Shown here: positions 54,301 through 61,009 of the stretch, piece after piece
Numbering within the stretch: position 1 is the first letter of the stretch
How the letters are laid out: each line of letters starts with the position of its first letter
NCBI GenBank assembly: GCA_947495165.1
Contig: CANLXM010000001.1
Coordinates: forward strand, 496,001-560,000
Direction of reading: 5' to 3'
Length of the DNA: 64,000 nt
From: an uncultured Cellulomonadaceae bacterium
GTDB taxonomy: Bacteria > Actinomycetota > Actinomycetes > Actinomycetales > Cellulomonadaceae
The notes under the pieces: model-generated
Databases searched by the model: none
What the model was told of the DNA's origin: nothing
The model's input: only the letters and a program-made list of their open reading frames with translations
Program-made: the position numbers and the translations under genes

Positions 54301-54760
54301 GCTGCTTGCGACGGGGACGTTGCGGGCCGGGAGCGTGAAGATCACGCTGCCGCGCAGGGCACTCGAGGTGGGTCGGCACCGGTTGTCGGTCGTGTACTCC
54401 GGTGACGCGGTGTTCTCCGGGTCGCAGGACACGGTCGCGCTGCGGGTGACGAAGGCGCCGTCGAAGGTGAAGGCGAAGGTGTCGCCCAAGAAGGTCACCA
54501 CCCGGTCGAAGGCGCGGGTGTCGGTGGCGGTGTCCTCGCACGGGGACCGGGCCGGGAAGGTGACGGTCAAGGTCTCGAAGAAGGTCCGGGGCAAGACCAA
54601 GACGTACGTCACGAAGAAGGCTGTGGTCTCGGCGTCGGGCAAGGCCTCGGTGCGGTTGCCGCGGTTGAAGCAGGGCCGGTACACGGTGCGGGTGTCCTAC
54701 GCGGGCAGCGACTCTGCGGCCACGGCCACCACCACGACGCGGCTCGTGGTGCGCCGGTAG
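51353..54760 (+). CDS. Secreted multidomain GH43 enzyme with LamG domain, second paralogue
   Basis: 1135 residues with the plan of its neighbour: signal peptide (about 1-38), LamG-like domain (about 45-245), two Ig-like repeats (about 260-440), GH43 propeller (about 445-740; GLRDPFLIR, SLIDSTVLKEDG, EGPTIFKANDGD), an Ig domain of the Big_3_5 type (about 767-852) in place of Big_4, one OmpL47-like repeat and the shared module (931-1135). The propeller has an extra loop with two cysteines (SGCTDIIQERS, VTDCIGKK) that may form a disulfide. Probably a different specificity from its paralogue. GAGGAG precedes the ATG; the gene follows a hairpin by 22 bp, so an own promoter inside the upstream gene or read-through is needed. 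Confidence 0.86.
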   Translation: MTVRTLAGHPSRASRAMAWAATAALTLTGLAAVPAQAAEPDPAGLVAWYKLDETSGTVAADASGQGHDGAVTGSATWNAGNGFTFTGGSASSGNAIKMPDNLITGLDSITVATDVYVDPALSGNHFIYTFGNLAVGSPQSGTGYLFSTAFPYRATLSAAAWGGEGGNVTSKGSNLTQGVWKHIAYTQTGSTGVLYEDGVEVARSTGVTVTPGSIGGGVTTRNFLGRSAYAADGSFRGVLRDFRVYDNALPATEVATLAERVIEDTLADAAAGLDLGDLSAVSSDLTLPVLADGVAVSWASDKPETIAASGQVTRPAAGGDPVDVTLTATLTKGTATAQRAFVATVLPDVTPAEKAAWDAEHVALVDPGDVRGNVTLPTAGPLGSAVTWSSSDPEVVTTTGEVTRPAYGSDDVVVTLTATATSGGAAADFAHRLTVRAAPRSVPTTGYVFSYFTGNSVAGEKIYLAASRGNDALAWDELNDGAPVLESTEGTQGLRDPFLIRSPEGDRWFLIATDLSIGRNGNWDVAQRQGSKYIEVWESTDLVAWSEQRHVRVSPDNAGNTWAPEAYWDDELGAFVVFWASKLYAADDPNHTGGQHNRMMYATTRDFVTFSEAQVWQDSGKSLIDSTVLKEDGWYHRFTKDEGSASGCTDIIQERSRTLTAPLSGWEHVTDCIGKKASTAALEGPTIFKANDGDVHGPGYYLFVDEYGGRGFLPMRSASLEDPSWQIPATYDLPTSPRHGTVAPVTQAELDGVRGDATDAVTSRTALVVTAAPHGTSAQADVSVTASDGGQVAGTVRVSVGDWSTTAELVNGAARVALPADLTAGSTDVVAAYLGFDVVGASSTTGTLVVPEPPDTTAPVTSATLDVATRAVTLRGADSASGLARIEYRRRGVSAWTTYTAPIVVGVAETVVEFRGVDRAGNVERVNSVTVPATGVVLKASSTAAVVSPSSVVFGKTKASVRVRVSGRGGVPSGTMRVLDGSTLLATGTLRAGSVKITLPRRALEVGRHRLSVVYSGDAVFSGSQDTVALRVTKAPSKVKAKVSPKKVTTRSKARVSVAVSSHGDRAGKVTVKVSKKVRGKTKTYVTKKAVVSASGKASVRLPRLKQGRYTVRVSYAGSDSAATATTTTRLVVRR
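54143..54760 (+). repeat. 618-bp repeat, copy C
   Basis: Third copy of the C-terminal module, with a few more substitutions than A and B (for example VSKKVRGKTKTYVTKK). Confidence 0.85.
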
Positions 54761-54765
54761 ACGCC

Positions 54766-54786
54766 TGCCGGCCCGCGGGGCCGGCA
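54766..54786 (+). terminator. Hairpin terminator after the last secreted GH43 gene
   Basis: A perfect 9-bp stem TGCCGGCCC/GGGCCGGCA with loop GCG, followed by TTGAGC. It closes the arabinan locus. The gap to 54959 otherwise shows only a -10-like element. Confidence 0.6.
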
Positions 54787-54947
54787 TTGAGCTCGGGTGC
54801 GGGACGCCATGGATCGGCGGACCGCACCCGGAGCCGTCCGGGATCGAGGGGTTGCGGACGGTGGTGACGGTGCGGGAGTGGAGACCCGCGCCGAGACGGC
54901 CCTGGGTCCGGTGGCTGGCGAAGCGCCGGGCCCGGGGCGGTCCCCGC

Positions 54948-54953
54948 TAGGGT
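54948..54953 (+). promoter_or_regulatory. -10 element, leaderless start of the membrane protein gene
   Basis: TAGGGT ends exactly 6 nt before the ATG at 54960; no ribosome binding site. Confidence 0.45.
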
Positions 54954-54959
54954 CGGTCC

Positions 54960-55397
54960 ATGCGCACCGCCCTGGCCGACTACCTGCGCTACCTCGTCGC
55001 GCTGCTGCTCGGCTTCGCGATCGTCCAGCTCGCGATCAGCGGGTTTCCGTCGGACAGCACGATCGTCGACGTTCTGCGCGAGGGGTTGTGGATTGCCGGC
55101 TGGTTCGCGGTCGCCGCGCTGCTCGGGCATCTGGTGCCGACCTTGCTGCGCGGCGTCAGCGTCACACGGTCGTCGCTGCTGATGCTGCCCGCGACGGTCG
55201 TGGTGCTCGCGCTGATGGACCTCTCCGCCGGCTGGGAGGCCGTCCAGGTGAACCTCATCCTCGGGCTGCTGTTCCTCACGCCGGTCGTCGTGATCGCGCA
55301 CGTCCTGCGCCTCGTCGTGCCGCCGCTCCGCCCGCACGTCGACGGCAAGCCAATCCGCTACGCGATGTCCGGCACCGGCGAGCCCGGCCGCTCCTGA
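54960..55397 (+). CDS. Small membrane protein of unknown function
   Basis: 145 residues with about four predicted membrane helices (YLVALLLGFAIVQLAI, LWIAGWFAVAALLGHLV, SSLLMLPATVVVLALM, LILGLLFLTPVVVIAHVL) and a short charged C-terminus. I do not recognise a family. It converges with ktrA, nine bases between the stops, and is likely a leaderless single-gene unit. Confidence 0.65.
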   Translation: MRTALADYLRYLVALLLGFAIVQLAISGFPSDSTIVDVLREGLWIAGWFAVAALLGHLVPTLLRGVSVTRSSLLMLPATVVVLALMDLSAGWEAVQVNLILGLLFLTPVVVIAHVLRLVVPPLRPHVDGKPIRYAMSGTGEPGRS

Positions 55398-55406
55398 CGC
55401 TGCCCG

Positions 55407-56078
55407 CTACGGCCGCGACGCGAAGCGCTCCAGCAGCTCCGAGTGGCCGGAGACCACCAGCAGGTCGTTTGCGGAGATCCGGGTGGTCGGCGTCGCGTAG
55501 ATGAACTCCTCGCCCGGGGGCTTCACGCCGATCACGGTGACGCCGTAGCGCTCCCGGATCTTCGACTGCTCGATCGTGAAGCCCTGCGTCTCGCGCGGCG
55601 GACGCATCTTGACCACCGTGAAGCCGTCCTCGACCTCGAAGTAGTCCATGAGGCGCCCCGAGACGAGGTGCGCGACCCGGTTGCCGGCGTCGGCCTCGGG
55701 GAACACGACGTGGTGGGCGCCGATGCGCTGCAGGATGCGGCCGTGCTCGGCGGAGACGGCTTTGGCCCAGATCTGCGGCACGCCCAGGTCCACGAGGTTC
55801 CCCGTGACGAGCACGGAGGCTTCGAGGAACGACCCGACGCCGACGACGACGACGGGGTAGTCGCGGATACCTAACTGCTCGAGCGCGTCGGGGTTCGTGG
55901 CGTCGGCCTCGACCACGGGCACGCGGCCGGCCCACTGCGCGACGAGGTCGGGGGACTTCTCCGCCGCGAGGACGTCGTGGCCCAGGCGGGCGAGCGTCAT
56001 GGCGATCGAGGACCCGAACCGGCCCAGGCCGATCACGAGCACACCGGCGTCGCCGGAGATCTCCTTCTTGTCAGCCAA
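55407..56078 (-). CDS. ktrA: Potassium uptake regulatory subunit (KtrA/TrkA type)
   Basis: 223 residues: an RCK_N Rossmann domain with the nucleotide motif GLGRFG (17-22) and acidic Glu at the end of strand 2 (VLAAEKSPD), then an RCK_C domain (about 140-220). A single RCK unit is KtrA-like. It gates the adjacent membrane subunit; RCK_C domains of this type are known to bind c-di-AMP in some Firmicutes. Start is a TTG that overlaps the ktrB stop by 8 bp, with GAGGAG about 10 nt upstream. Confidence 0.9.
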   Translation of the reverse strand: MADKKEISGDAGVLVIGLGRFGSSIAMTLARLGHDVLAAEKSPDLVAQWAGRVPVVEADATNPDALEQLGIRDYPVVVVGVGSFLEASVLVTGNLVDLGVPQIWAKAVSAEHGRILQRIGAHHVVFPEADAGNRVAHLVSGRLMDYFEVEDGFTVVKMRPPRETQGFTIEQSKIRERYGVTVIGVKPPGEEFIYATPTTRISANDLLVVSGHSELLERFASRP

Positions 56079-57447
56079 TGATCGGCCTCTCCTCGGCTTG
56101 CCGGATCACCCGGCGGCGGTCGCGCAGCGCGAGTGCTGCGGCAAAGGTCATCGTGCCTGTCCGGCCGATGAACATCAACGCGGAGAGCAGGTACTTGCCG
56201 CTCTCCGGGAGGTCGGGGGTCACGCCGGTGGACAGCCCGACGGTGGCGAACGCGGAGATCGTCTCGAACAGCACGACGTCGAGCGACCACCCGGTGAGCT
56301 CGAGCAGGATCAGGCAGGAGACCAGGACGGCGCTCGCGCCGACGAAGGACACGGCGACCGCCAGCCGGAGCGTGTCGCGGGGGATGCGTCGCCCGAACGC
56401 GTCCATGTCCCGGTCTCCCCGGGCCTCGGCGACGATCGCGAGGAGCATGACGGCGAGGGTCGTGACCTTGATGCCGCCGGCGGTCGACGCCGAGCCGCCA
56501 CCGACGAACATCAGGGCGTCCATGATCAGCCAGCTGGACTCGTGCATGCCGCCCACGTCGACCGTGCTGAACCCGCCGGACCGCGGCATCACGCCGGCGA
56601 AGAGCGAGGCGAGGAGCTTGTCGGCCACGGGCAGGGCGCCGAGCGTGCGCTCGTTGCGCCACTCGATCAAGCCGTAGAGGGCGGACCCGATGACGACGAG
56701 CGCGACGGACGTGACGATCGTGAGCTTGGCGTGCAGGCTCCACCGGCGCGGCGTGCGGTAGCGCCGCGCGACGTTGAGGATCACGGGGAAGCCGAGCGAC
56801 CCGACGAACACCCCGAGGATGATCGGCATGGTGAGCAGCCAGTCGCCCACGTGCGGGGCGAGGCCTTCGGGCGTCGGGATGAAGCCGGCGTTGTTGAACG
56901 CGGAGATCGCATAGAATACGGCGTGCCACGCGGCCTCCCCGACGGTCTCGTTGAGCACGAGGAACCGCGGGAAGAGCATGAGGACGATCGCGGCCTCGAG
57001 GATGATCGACGTCAGGACGACGACGCGGACGAGCGAGCCGACCTCGCCCAGCTTCGTCGTCTTGGTCTCGGAGGCTGTCAGGAGCTTCTGCGTGAGCCCG
57101 ATCCGCCGGGAGACGGCGAGCCCGAGGATTGAGGCGAGCGTCATGACGCCGAACCCGCCCACCTGGATCCCCACGAGGATCACGACCTGTCCGAACCCGG
57201 ACCAGTAGCTGCCCGTCGGTACCGTGGTCAGGCCCGTGACGCAGACGGCGGACGTCGCGGTGAAGAGCGCGTCGGCGAACGGTGCCCGCTGCCCCGAGGC
57301 GGTGGCCATCGGCGTGCTCAGCAGCCCGGTGAAGACCGCGATCACGGCGGCGAAGGTCACCAGCGCGAGGCGCGCGGGGGAGTGGCGGGCGAGCCGGTCG
57401 ACGAGCTCGCGCCCCGCCCAGAAGGGCGCCGTGAGCTTACCGGCCAC
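56071..57447 (-). CDS. ktrB: Potassium uptake membrane subunit (KtrB/TrkH type)
   Basis: 458-residue cation channel-like transporter with four pore loops visible as degenerate selectivity filters: ATSAVCVTGLTT, SAFNNAGFIP, GVMPRSGGFSTVD plus FVGGGSASTAGGIKVTT, and SAFATVGLSTG. About eight to ten helices. GTG at 57447 with GAGGAG upstream is preferred; the frame is open to 57570. It forms an operon with ktrA and is divergent from acuC. Confidence 0.92.
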   Translation of the reverse strand: MAGKLTAPFWAGRELVDRLARHSPARLALVTFAAVIAVFTGLLSTPMATASGQRAPFADALFTATSAVCVTGLTTVPTGSYWSGFGQVVILVGIQVGGFGVMTLASILGLAVSRRIGLTQKLLTASETKTTKLGEVGSLVRVVVLTSIILEAAIVLMLFPRFLVLNETVGEAAWHAVFYAISAFNNAGFIPTPEGLAPHVGDWLLTMPIILGVFVGSLGFPVILNVARRYRTPRRWSLHAKLTIVTSVALVVIGSALYGLIEWRNERTLGALPVADKLLASLFAGVMPRSGGFSTVDVGGMHESSWLIMDALMFVGGGSASTAGGIKVTTLAVMLLAIVAEARGDRDMDAFGRRIPRDTLRLAVAVSFVGASAVLVSCLILLELTGWSLDVVLFETISAFATVGLSTGVTPDLPESGKYLLSALMFIGRTGTMTFAAALALRDRRRVIRQAEERPIIG

Positions 57448-57548
57448 CGATGCTCCTCGCGCTGGGTGCTCACCCCGCAGGCACTGCGAGGTGTCGGCGC
57501 ACGTCGCGCCGTGCCCACTCTGCCACGCAGCAGGCCTCGGACGCGGGA

Positions 57549-57554
57549 TAGCGT
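57549..57554 (+). promoter_or_regulatory. -10 element, leaderless start of acuC
   Basis: TAGCGT ends exactly 6 nt before the ATG at 57561; no ribosome binding site. Confidence 0.5.
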
Positions 57555-57560
57555 GGCCCC

Positions 57561-58733
57561 ATGGCGGCACTCGCGCACGTGGTCTGGTCCCCGGCTCTGC
57601 TGGACTACGACTTCGGCGCGGGCCACCCCATGGCCCCGACCCGCCTGCAGCTGACGGTGCGGCTGGCGCGCGACCTGGGCCTGCTGAGCCTCCCTGGCGT
57701 CGAGGTGGTCGACGTGCTGCCGGCGCCCGACGACGTGCTGACCGCGGTGCACGAGGCCGCGTACGTCGCCGCGGTGCACGAGGCGTCCGACCACGGCCAC
57801 GCCGACCGGCACCGCGGGCTCGGCACGGAGGACGACCCGGTCTTCGCCGGGATGCACGACGCCGCGGCGCGCATCGCCGCCGGGTCCCGGGACGCGGCGC
57901 TGGCAGTCTGGCGCGGTGAGGCCGCCCACGGCGTGAACATCGCCGGCGGGATGCACCACGCGATGCCGGGAGCGGCGGCCGGGTTCTGCATCTACAACGA
58001 CGCGGCGGTCGCGATCCAGGCGCTGCTCGACGACGGCGCCGAGCGGGTCGCCTACGTGGACCTGGACGCCCACCACGGGGATGGCGTCGAGCGTGCGTTC
58101 TGGGACGACCCGCGGGTGCTCACGGTGTCGGTGCACCAGAGCCCGGCCACGTTGTTCCCCGGAACGGGCTATCCGACGGACACGGGCGGCGCCCCGGGGT
58201 CCGCGGTGAACCTCGCGCTGCCCCCGCGGACGGGGAGCGCGGCATGGCTGCGCGCGGTGGACGCCGTCGTGCCCGACGTGCTGCGGGCGTTCGCCCCGCA
58301 GATCCTCGTGACGCAGCACGGGTGCGACGCGCACGGCACCGACCCCCTGTCGGACCTGCGCGTCGGGGTGGCCGCGCAGCGGGTGGCGGCCGGGTGGCTG
58401 CACGACCTCGCGCACGAGCTGTGCGAGGGACGCTGGACCGCGCTCGGCGGCGGGGGCTACTCCGTGATCGACGTCGTGCCCCTCGCGTGGACCAATCTGC
58501 TCGCGATCGCTGCCCACGCCGACCTGCCCGTCGACGCCCCGGTGCCGGCCGCGTGGCGGGCGATGGTGGAGCGTGACTTCGCGATGCGGGCGCCGACGAC
58601 GATGGACGGCGGGGACGACGTCGTCGCGTTCGCGTCGTGGGCCGGTGGGTACGACCCGGCCGACGACGTGGACCGCGCCGTGCAGGCCACGCGCGCCGCA
58701 GCATTTCCCCACCTCGGCGTGCACGTCGAGTGA
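57561..58733 (+). CDS. acuC: AcuC-like class I histone deacetylase family protein
   Basis: Zinc-dependent lysine deacetylase of 390 residues. Active-site histidines His132 and His133 in GGMHHAMPGAAAGFCIYND and zinc ligands Asp169 and His171 in VDLDAHHGDGVE are intact; GCDAHGTDPLS carries the third ligand region. In Bacillus, AcuC deacetylates and reactivates acetyl-CoA synthetase. No acetyl-CoA synthetase gene is adjacent, so the target here is unproven. Appears leaderless and divergent from ktrB. Confidence 0.88.
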   Translation: MAALAHVVWSPALLDYDFGAGHPMAPTRLQLTVRLARDLGLLSLPGVEVVDVLPAPDDVLTAVHEAAYVAAVHEASDHGHADRHRGLGTEDDPVFAGMHDAAARIAAGSRDAALAVWRGEAAHGVNIAGGMHHAMPGAAAGFCIYNDAAVAIQALLDDGAERVAYVDLDAHHGDGVERAFWDDPRVLTVSVHQSPATLFPGTGYPTDTGGAPGSAVNLALPPRTGSAAWLRAVDAVVPDVLRAFAPQILVTQHGCDAHGTDPLSDLRVGVAAQRVAAGWLHDLAHELCEGRWTALGGGGYSVIDVVPLAWTNLLAIAAHADLPVDAPVPAAWRAMVERDFAMRAPTTMDGGDDVVAFASWAGGYDPADDVDRAVQATRAAAFPHLGVHVE

Positions 58734-58878
58734 CAAGACGTGCTTCCCTCCCGAGGCGCGCAGGCTCTAGAGTGTCCCCACACGCCCGCCCGGTCCGTCG
58801 GTGCGACGTGGGTGCTCGGCGCGCGAGAGTCTGGTGCGGCAAGCATCCCGTGCGGCGCTCGTGACAAGGAGTGGATGC

Positions 58879-59085
58879 ATGGCCGACGACGCTGCGAGGC
58901 CCCGTTTCCTCACGGTTGCCGAGGTCGCTGACGAGATGCGCGTCTCGCGCATGACCGTCTACCGCCTCGTGCACGCCGGCGAGCTGCCTGCGATCCGCGT
59001 GGGCAAGTCCTTCCGTGTCCCCGACGAGGCGCTGCGGCAGTATCTCGAGGCGTCCGTCACCTCCACGGACCGCCTGACGTCCTGA
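58879..59085 (+). CDS. Excisionase-family HTH protein
   Basis: 68-residue MerR/excisionase-type winged helix: FLTVAEVADEMRVSRMTVYRLVHAGELPAIRVGKSFRVPDEALRQYLE. It is close to the small mycobacterial protein Rv0500A. In mycobacteria the next gene is the bS22 gene Rv0500B, the same order as here. ATG at 58879 has AAGGAG upstream; the longer frame from 58801 has no matching extension in the family. It is probably a chromosomal regulator, not a phage excisionase. Confidence 0.88.
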   Translation: MADDAARPRFLTVAEVADEMRVSRMTVYRLVHAGELPAIRVGKSFRVPDEALRQYLEASVTSTDRLTS

Positions 59086-59228
59086 CGTCACGACGGCGGT
59101 CCTGACCCCCGTTCTCGGCCGTGTCGCGGGCATGTGCTCGCAGCAGGTAGGCTAGTGAACGGACTTTCCCGAGCGCGGTTGCCTCCCGGCGTGCCGCGCA
59201 AGCTATCCGATCGACATTGCGAGGACCC

Positions 59229-59327
59229 GTGGGCTCCGTTATCAAGAAGCGCCGCAAGCGTATGGCGAAGAAGAAGCACCGCAAGCTGCTTCGTAAGACG
59301 CGCCACCAGCGTCGTAACAAGAAGTAA
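59229..59327 (+). CDS. Ribosomal protein bS22 (32 residues)
   Basis: A very short gene: GTG start, 32 residues, TAA stop. The product begins MGSVIKKRRKRMAKKKHR, has more than half Lys/Arg, and is nearly identical at its N-terminus to mycobacterial bS22 (AURKAIP1/COX24 domain), a small-subunit ribosomal protein. GCGAGGA lies 5 nt before the GTG. It is followed by a hairpin. Codons include CGT and AAG typical of highly expressed genes. Confidence 0.93.
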   Translation: MGSVIKKRRKRMAKKKHRKLLRKTRHQRRNKK

Positions 59328-59345
59328 GGACGCCCCGGCGCCCTC

Positions 59346-59846
59346 ATGCGCAGAGCCCTCGTTCCCTCGGGACGGGGGCTCTTGCTGCGCCCAGCCGCGG
59401 CGCCGCGCGTCGTCCGGCACCGGGTGGTCGACGCCCGCGTCGAGGACGTGTGGGCCCGCGTGGGGAACCTGCGCGAGCACGAGCGGCTGATCCCGCTCAC
59501 GACGATGGCCGCCCCGGACCGGACCGTGCGATCGGGGGACCGCGTCGTCGCGGTGTCCGCGCGGCTCGTGGTCGACCGCATGACGGTGCTGTCCGTGCGG
59601 GAAGGGCCGGGCGGCGCGCGCTGGGCCGAGCTCGAGAAGACGGGGCCGCTGCTGGGCGGCCGGGCGCACGTCGTCGTGCGTCCTTGGGGGCCTGACCAGA
59701 CGCTCGTGGTGTGGGGCGAGGACGTGACGTTCGCGCCGACGTCGGGCACGGTGGTGGGGCGCATCGTCGATGCGGTCCAGGACCGCGTCCTGGCGGCGAT
59801 GTGCGACCTCGCGCTCGCCCGCCTGGCCCGCCTGGTGCGGACCTGA
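59346..59846 (+). CDS. SRPBCC-family protein, start uncertain
   Basis: Up to 166 residues. The conserved part is START-like (RVVRHRVVDARVEDVWARVGNLREHERLIPLTTM...). The first 20 or so codons coincide with a hairpin that looks like the bS22 terminator, so the true start is probably later, for instance GTG at 59424. No ribosome binding site is evident for either start. Function is unknown. Confidence 0.65.
   Translation: MRRALVPSGRGLLLRPAAAPRVVRHRVVDARVEDVWARVGNLREHERLIPLTTMAAPDRTVRSGDRVVAVSARLVVDRMTVLSVREGPGGARWAELEKTGPLLGGRAHVVVRPWGPDQTLVVWGEDVTFAPTSGTVVGRIVDAVQDRVLAAMCDLALARLARLVRT
59352..59382 (+). terminator. Terminator of the bS22 gene
   Basis: AGAGCCC (59352-59358) pairs with GGGCTCT (59376-59382) around an inner hairpin, followed by TTGCTG. 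It starts 25 bp after the bS22 stop and overlaps the first codons of the next reading frame. Confidence 0.6.
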
Positions 59847-59917
59847 CCTGTGGCATGCTCTGACCTAGCTGGCGTTCTCGCGCCGGTCGCACGTCGTACG
59901 AGGTGGGGGACCTGAAG

Positions 59918-60928
59918 GTGTCTACAACGATGCAGGACGTCGCCAAGCGAGCCGGCGTCTCCATCAAGACTGTCTCGAACGTGGTCAACGGCTACCCGTA
60001 CATCCGGGACACGACCCGGGAGCGCGTCCTCGCCGCGATCGAGGAGCTCGACTACCAGATGAACGTCGCGGCGCGGAACCTGCGCTCGGGACGGACCGGG
60101 ATGATCGGCCTCGCCGTGCCCGAGCTGAGCCTGCCGTACTTCGCGGAGCTCGCCGACTCGGTGATCAGCGCCGCGGAGGCCGTCGGGCTCACGGTGCTGA
60201 TCGAGCAGACCGGCGCGGACCGCGACCGCGAGCTCGAGGTGCTCGCGAACAAGCGCCGCCACCTCACGGACGGCCTGATCTTCTCCCCGCTCGCGCTCGG
60301 CCCGGAGGACCTGCCGGCGTTCGACGTCGACTACCCGATGGTGCTGCTGGGCGAGCGGATCTTCGGCTCCTCGGCCGACCACGTGACCATGGCGAACGTC
60401 GCCGCGGCGAAGGCGGCCACCGAGCACCTGCTGTCCCGGGGACGCACGCGAATCGCGCTCGTGGGCGCGCACGAGGGCGAGCAGGTCGGCTCCGCGCGCC
60501 TGCGCACCGAGGGCTACCTGGAGGCTCTGCGCGAGGCCGGGATCGAGCCCGACCCGGCGCTGATCGCCGAGGCCGGCCTGTGGCACCGCTCGACGGGCGC
60601 CGAGGCCATGGCGGCCCTGCTGGACTCGGGCACGCAGATCGACGCGGTGTTCGCCCTCAACGACGCCCTCGCGCTCGGCGCCCTGCACACCCTGCACGCG
60701 CGGCGGATCGACGTGCCGAGCGAGATCGCCGTGATCGGTTTCGACGACATCGACGAGGCGCGGTACGCCTTCCCGCCGCTGACCTCCGTGCACCCGGGGC
60801 GCGACGAGATCGCGGCCAGCGCCGTGCGGCTCCTGCAGGAGCGCATCGAGAACCGCGGTGCGGCGAAGCCGCCCGTGTCCGTCGTTGCCGACTTCGAGAT
60901 CGCGGAGCGTGAGTCCACGCGGGTATGA
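59918..60928 (+). CDS. LacI-family regulator of the second carbohydrate locus
   Basis: 336 residues. Residues about 5-50 are a LacI HTH (MQDVAKRAGVSIKTVSNVVN) with hinge AARNLRSGR. The rest is a sugar-binding effector domain ending in VIGFDDIDEARYAFPPLTSVHPG. GTG at 59918 is preferred because GAGGTGGGGGA lies 8 nt upstream; an earlier GTG (59903) and a later ATG (59930) exist. A 16-bp sequence overlapping the start codon is nearly the palindrome in front of the cytoplasmic GH43 gene, suggesting autoregulation. It faces the lipoprotein-yesL-GH43-permease operon. Confidence 0.88.
   Translation: MSTTMQDVAKRAGVSIKTVSNVVNGYPYIRDTTRERVLAAIEELDYQMNVAARNLRSGRTGMIGLAVPELSLPYFAELADSVISAAEAVGLTVLIEQTGADRDRELEVLANKRRHLTDGLIFSPLALGPEDLPAFDVDYPMVLLGERIFGSSADHVTMANVAAAKAATEHLLSRGRTRIALVGAHEGEQVGSARLRTEGYLEALREAGIEPDPALIAEAGLWHRSTGAEAMAALLDSGTQIDAVFALNDALALGALHTLHARRIDVPSEIAVIGFDDIDEARYAFPPLTSVHPGRDEIAASAVRLLQERIENRGAAKPPVSVVADFEIAERESTRV
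59921..59936 (+). promoter_or_regulatory. Operator-like site over the lacI start codon
   Basis: TCTACAACGATGCAGG matches the GH43 operator TCTACAACGATGTAGA (36427-36442) at 14 of 16 positions, immediately after the GTG. Binding here would give autorepression. It is partly constrained by coding, so it could be chance. Confidence 0.45.
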
Positions 60929-60983
60929 CCAGCCGCACCGAGGTCGCCGTCGCGCGAGGTCGAGCCGCTCGGGGTGGAGCTTG

Positions 60984-61009
60984 CCTGAGCGCTGGCCCGG
61001 CCGCTCAGG
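60984..61009. terminator. Bidirectional hairpin between converging lacI and lipoprotein genes
   Basis: CCTGAGCG/CGCTCAGG, 8-bp perfect stem with a 10-base GC-rich loop. The right arm includes the lipoprotein stop codon. Confidence 0.5.

Noticed and set aside
46854..54760. The 618-bp repeats as insertion sequences or another mobile element
   Set aside because: They are in-frame protein domains with no terminal inverted repeats, target duplications or transposase.
57448..57560. A c-di-AMP (ydaO-type) riboswitch upstream of ktrB
   Set aside because: The 113-bp divergent gap is too short for one and shows no recognisable conserved core.
58879..59085. The excisionase-type HTH gene as a sign of a prophage or integrated element
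   Set aside because: It has a chromosomal counterpart beside bS22 in mycobacteria, and no integrase, att-like repeat or phage gene is nearby.
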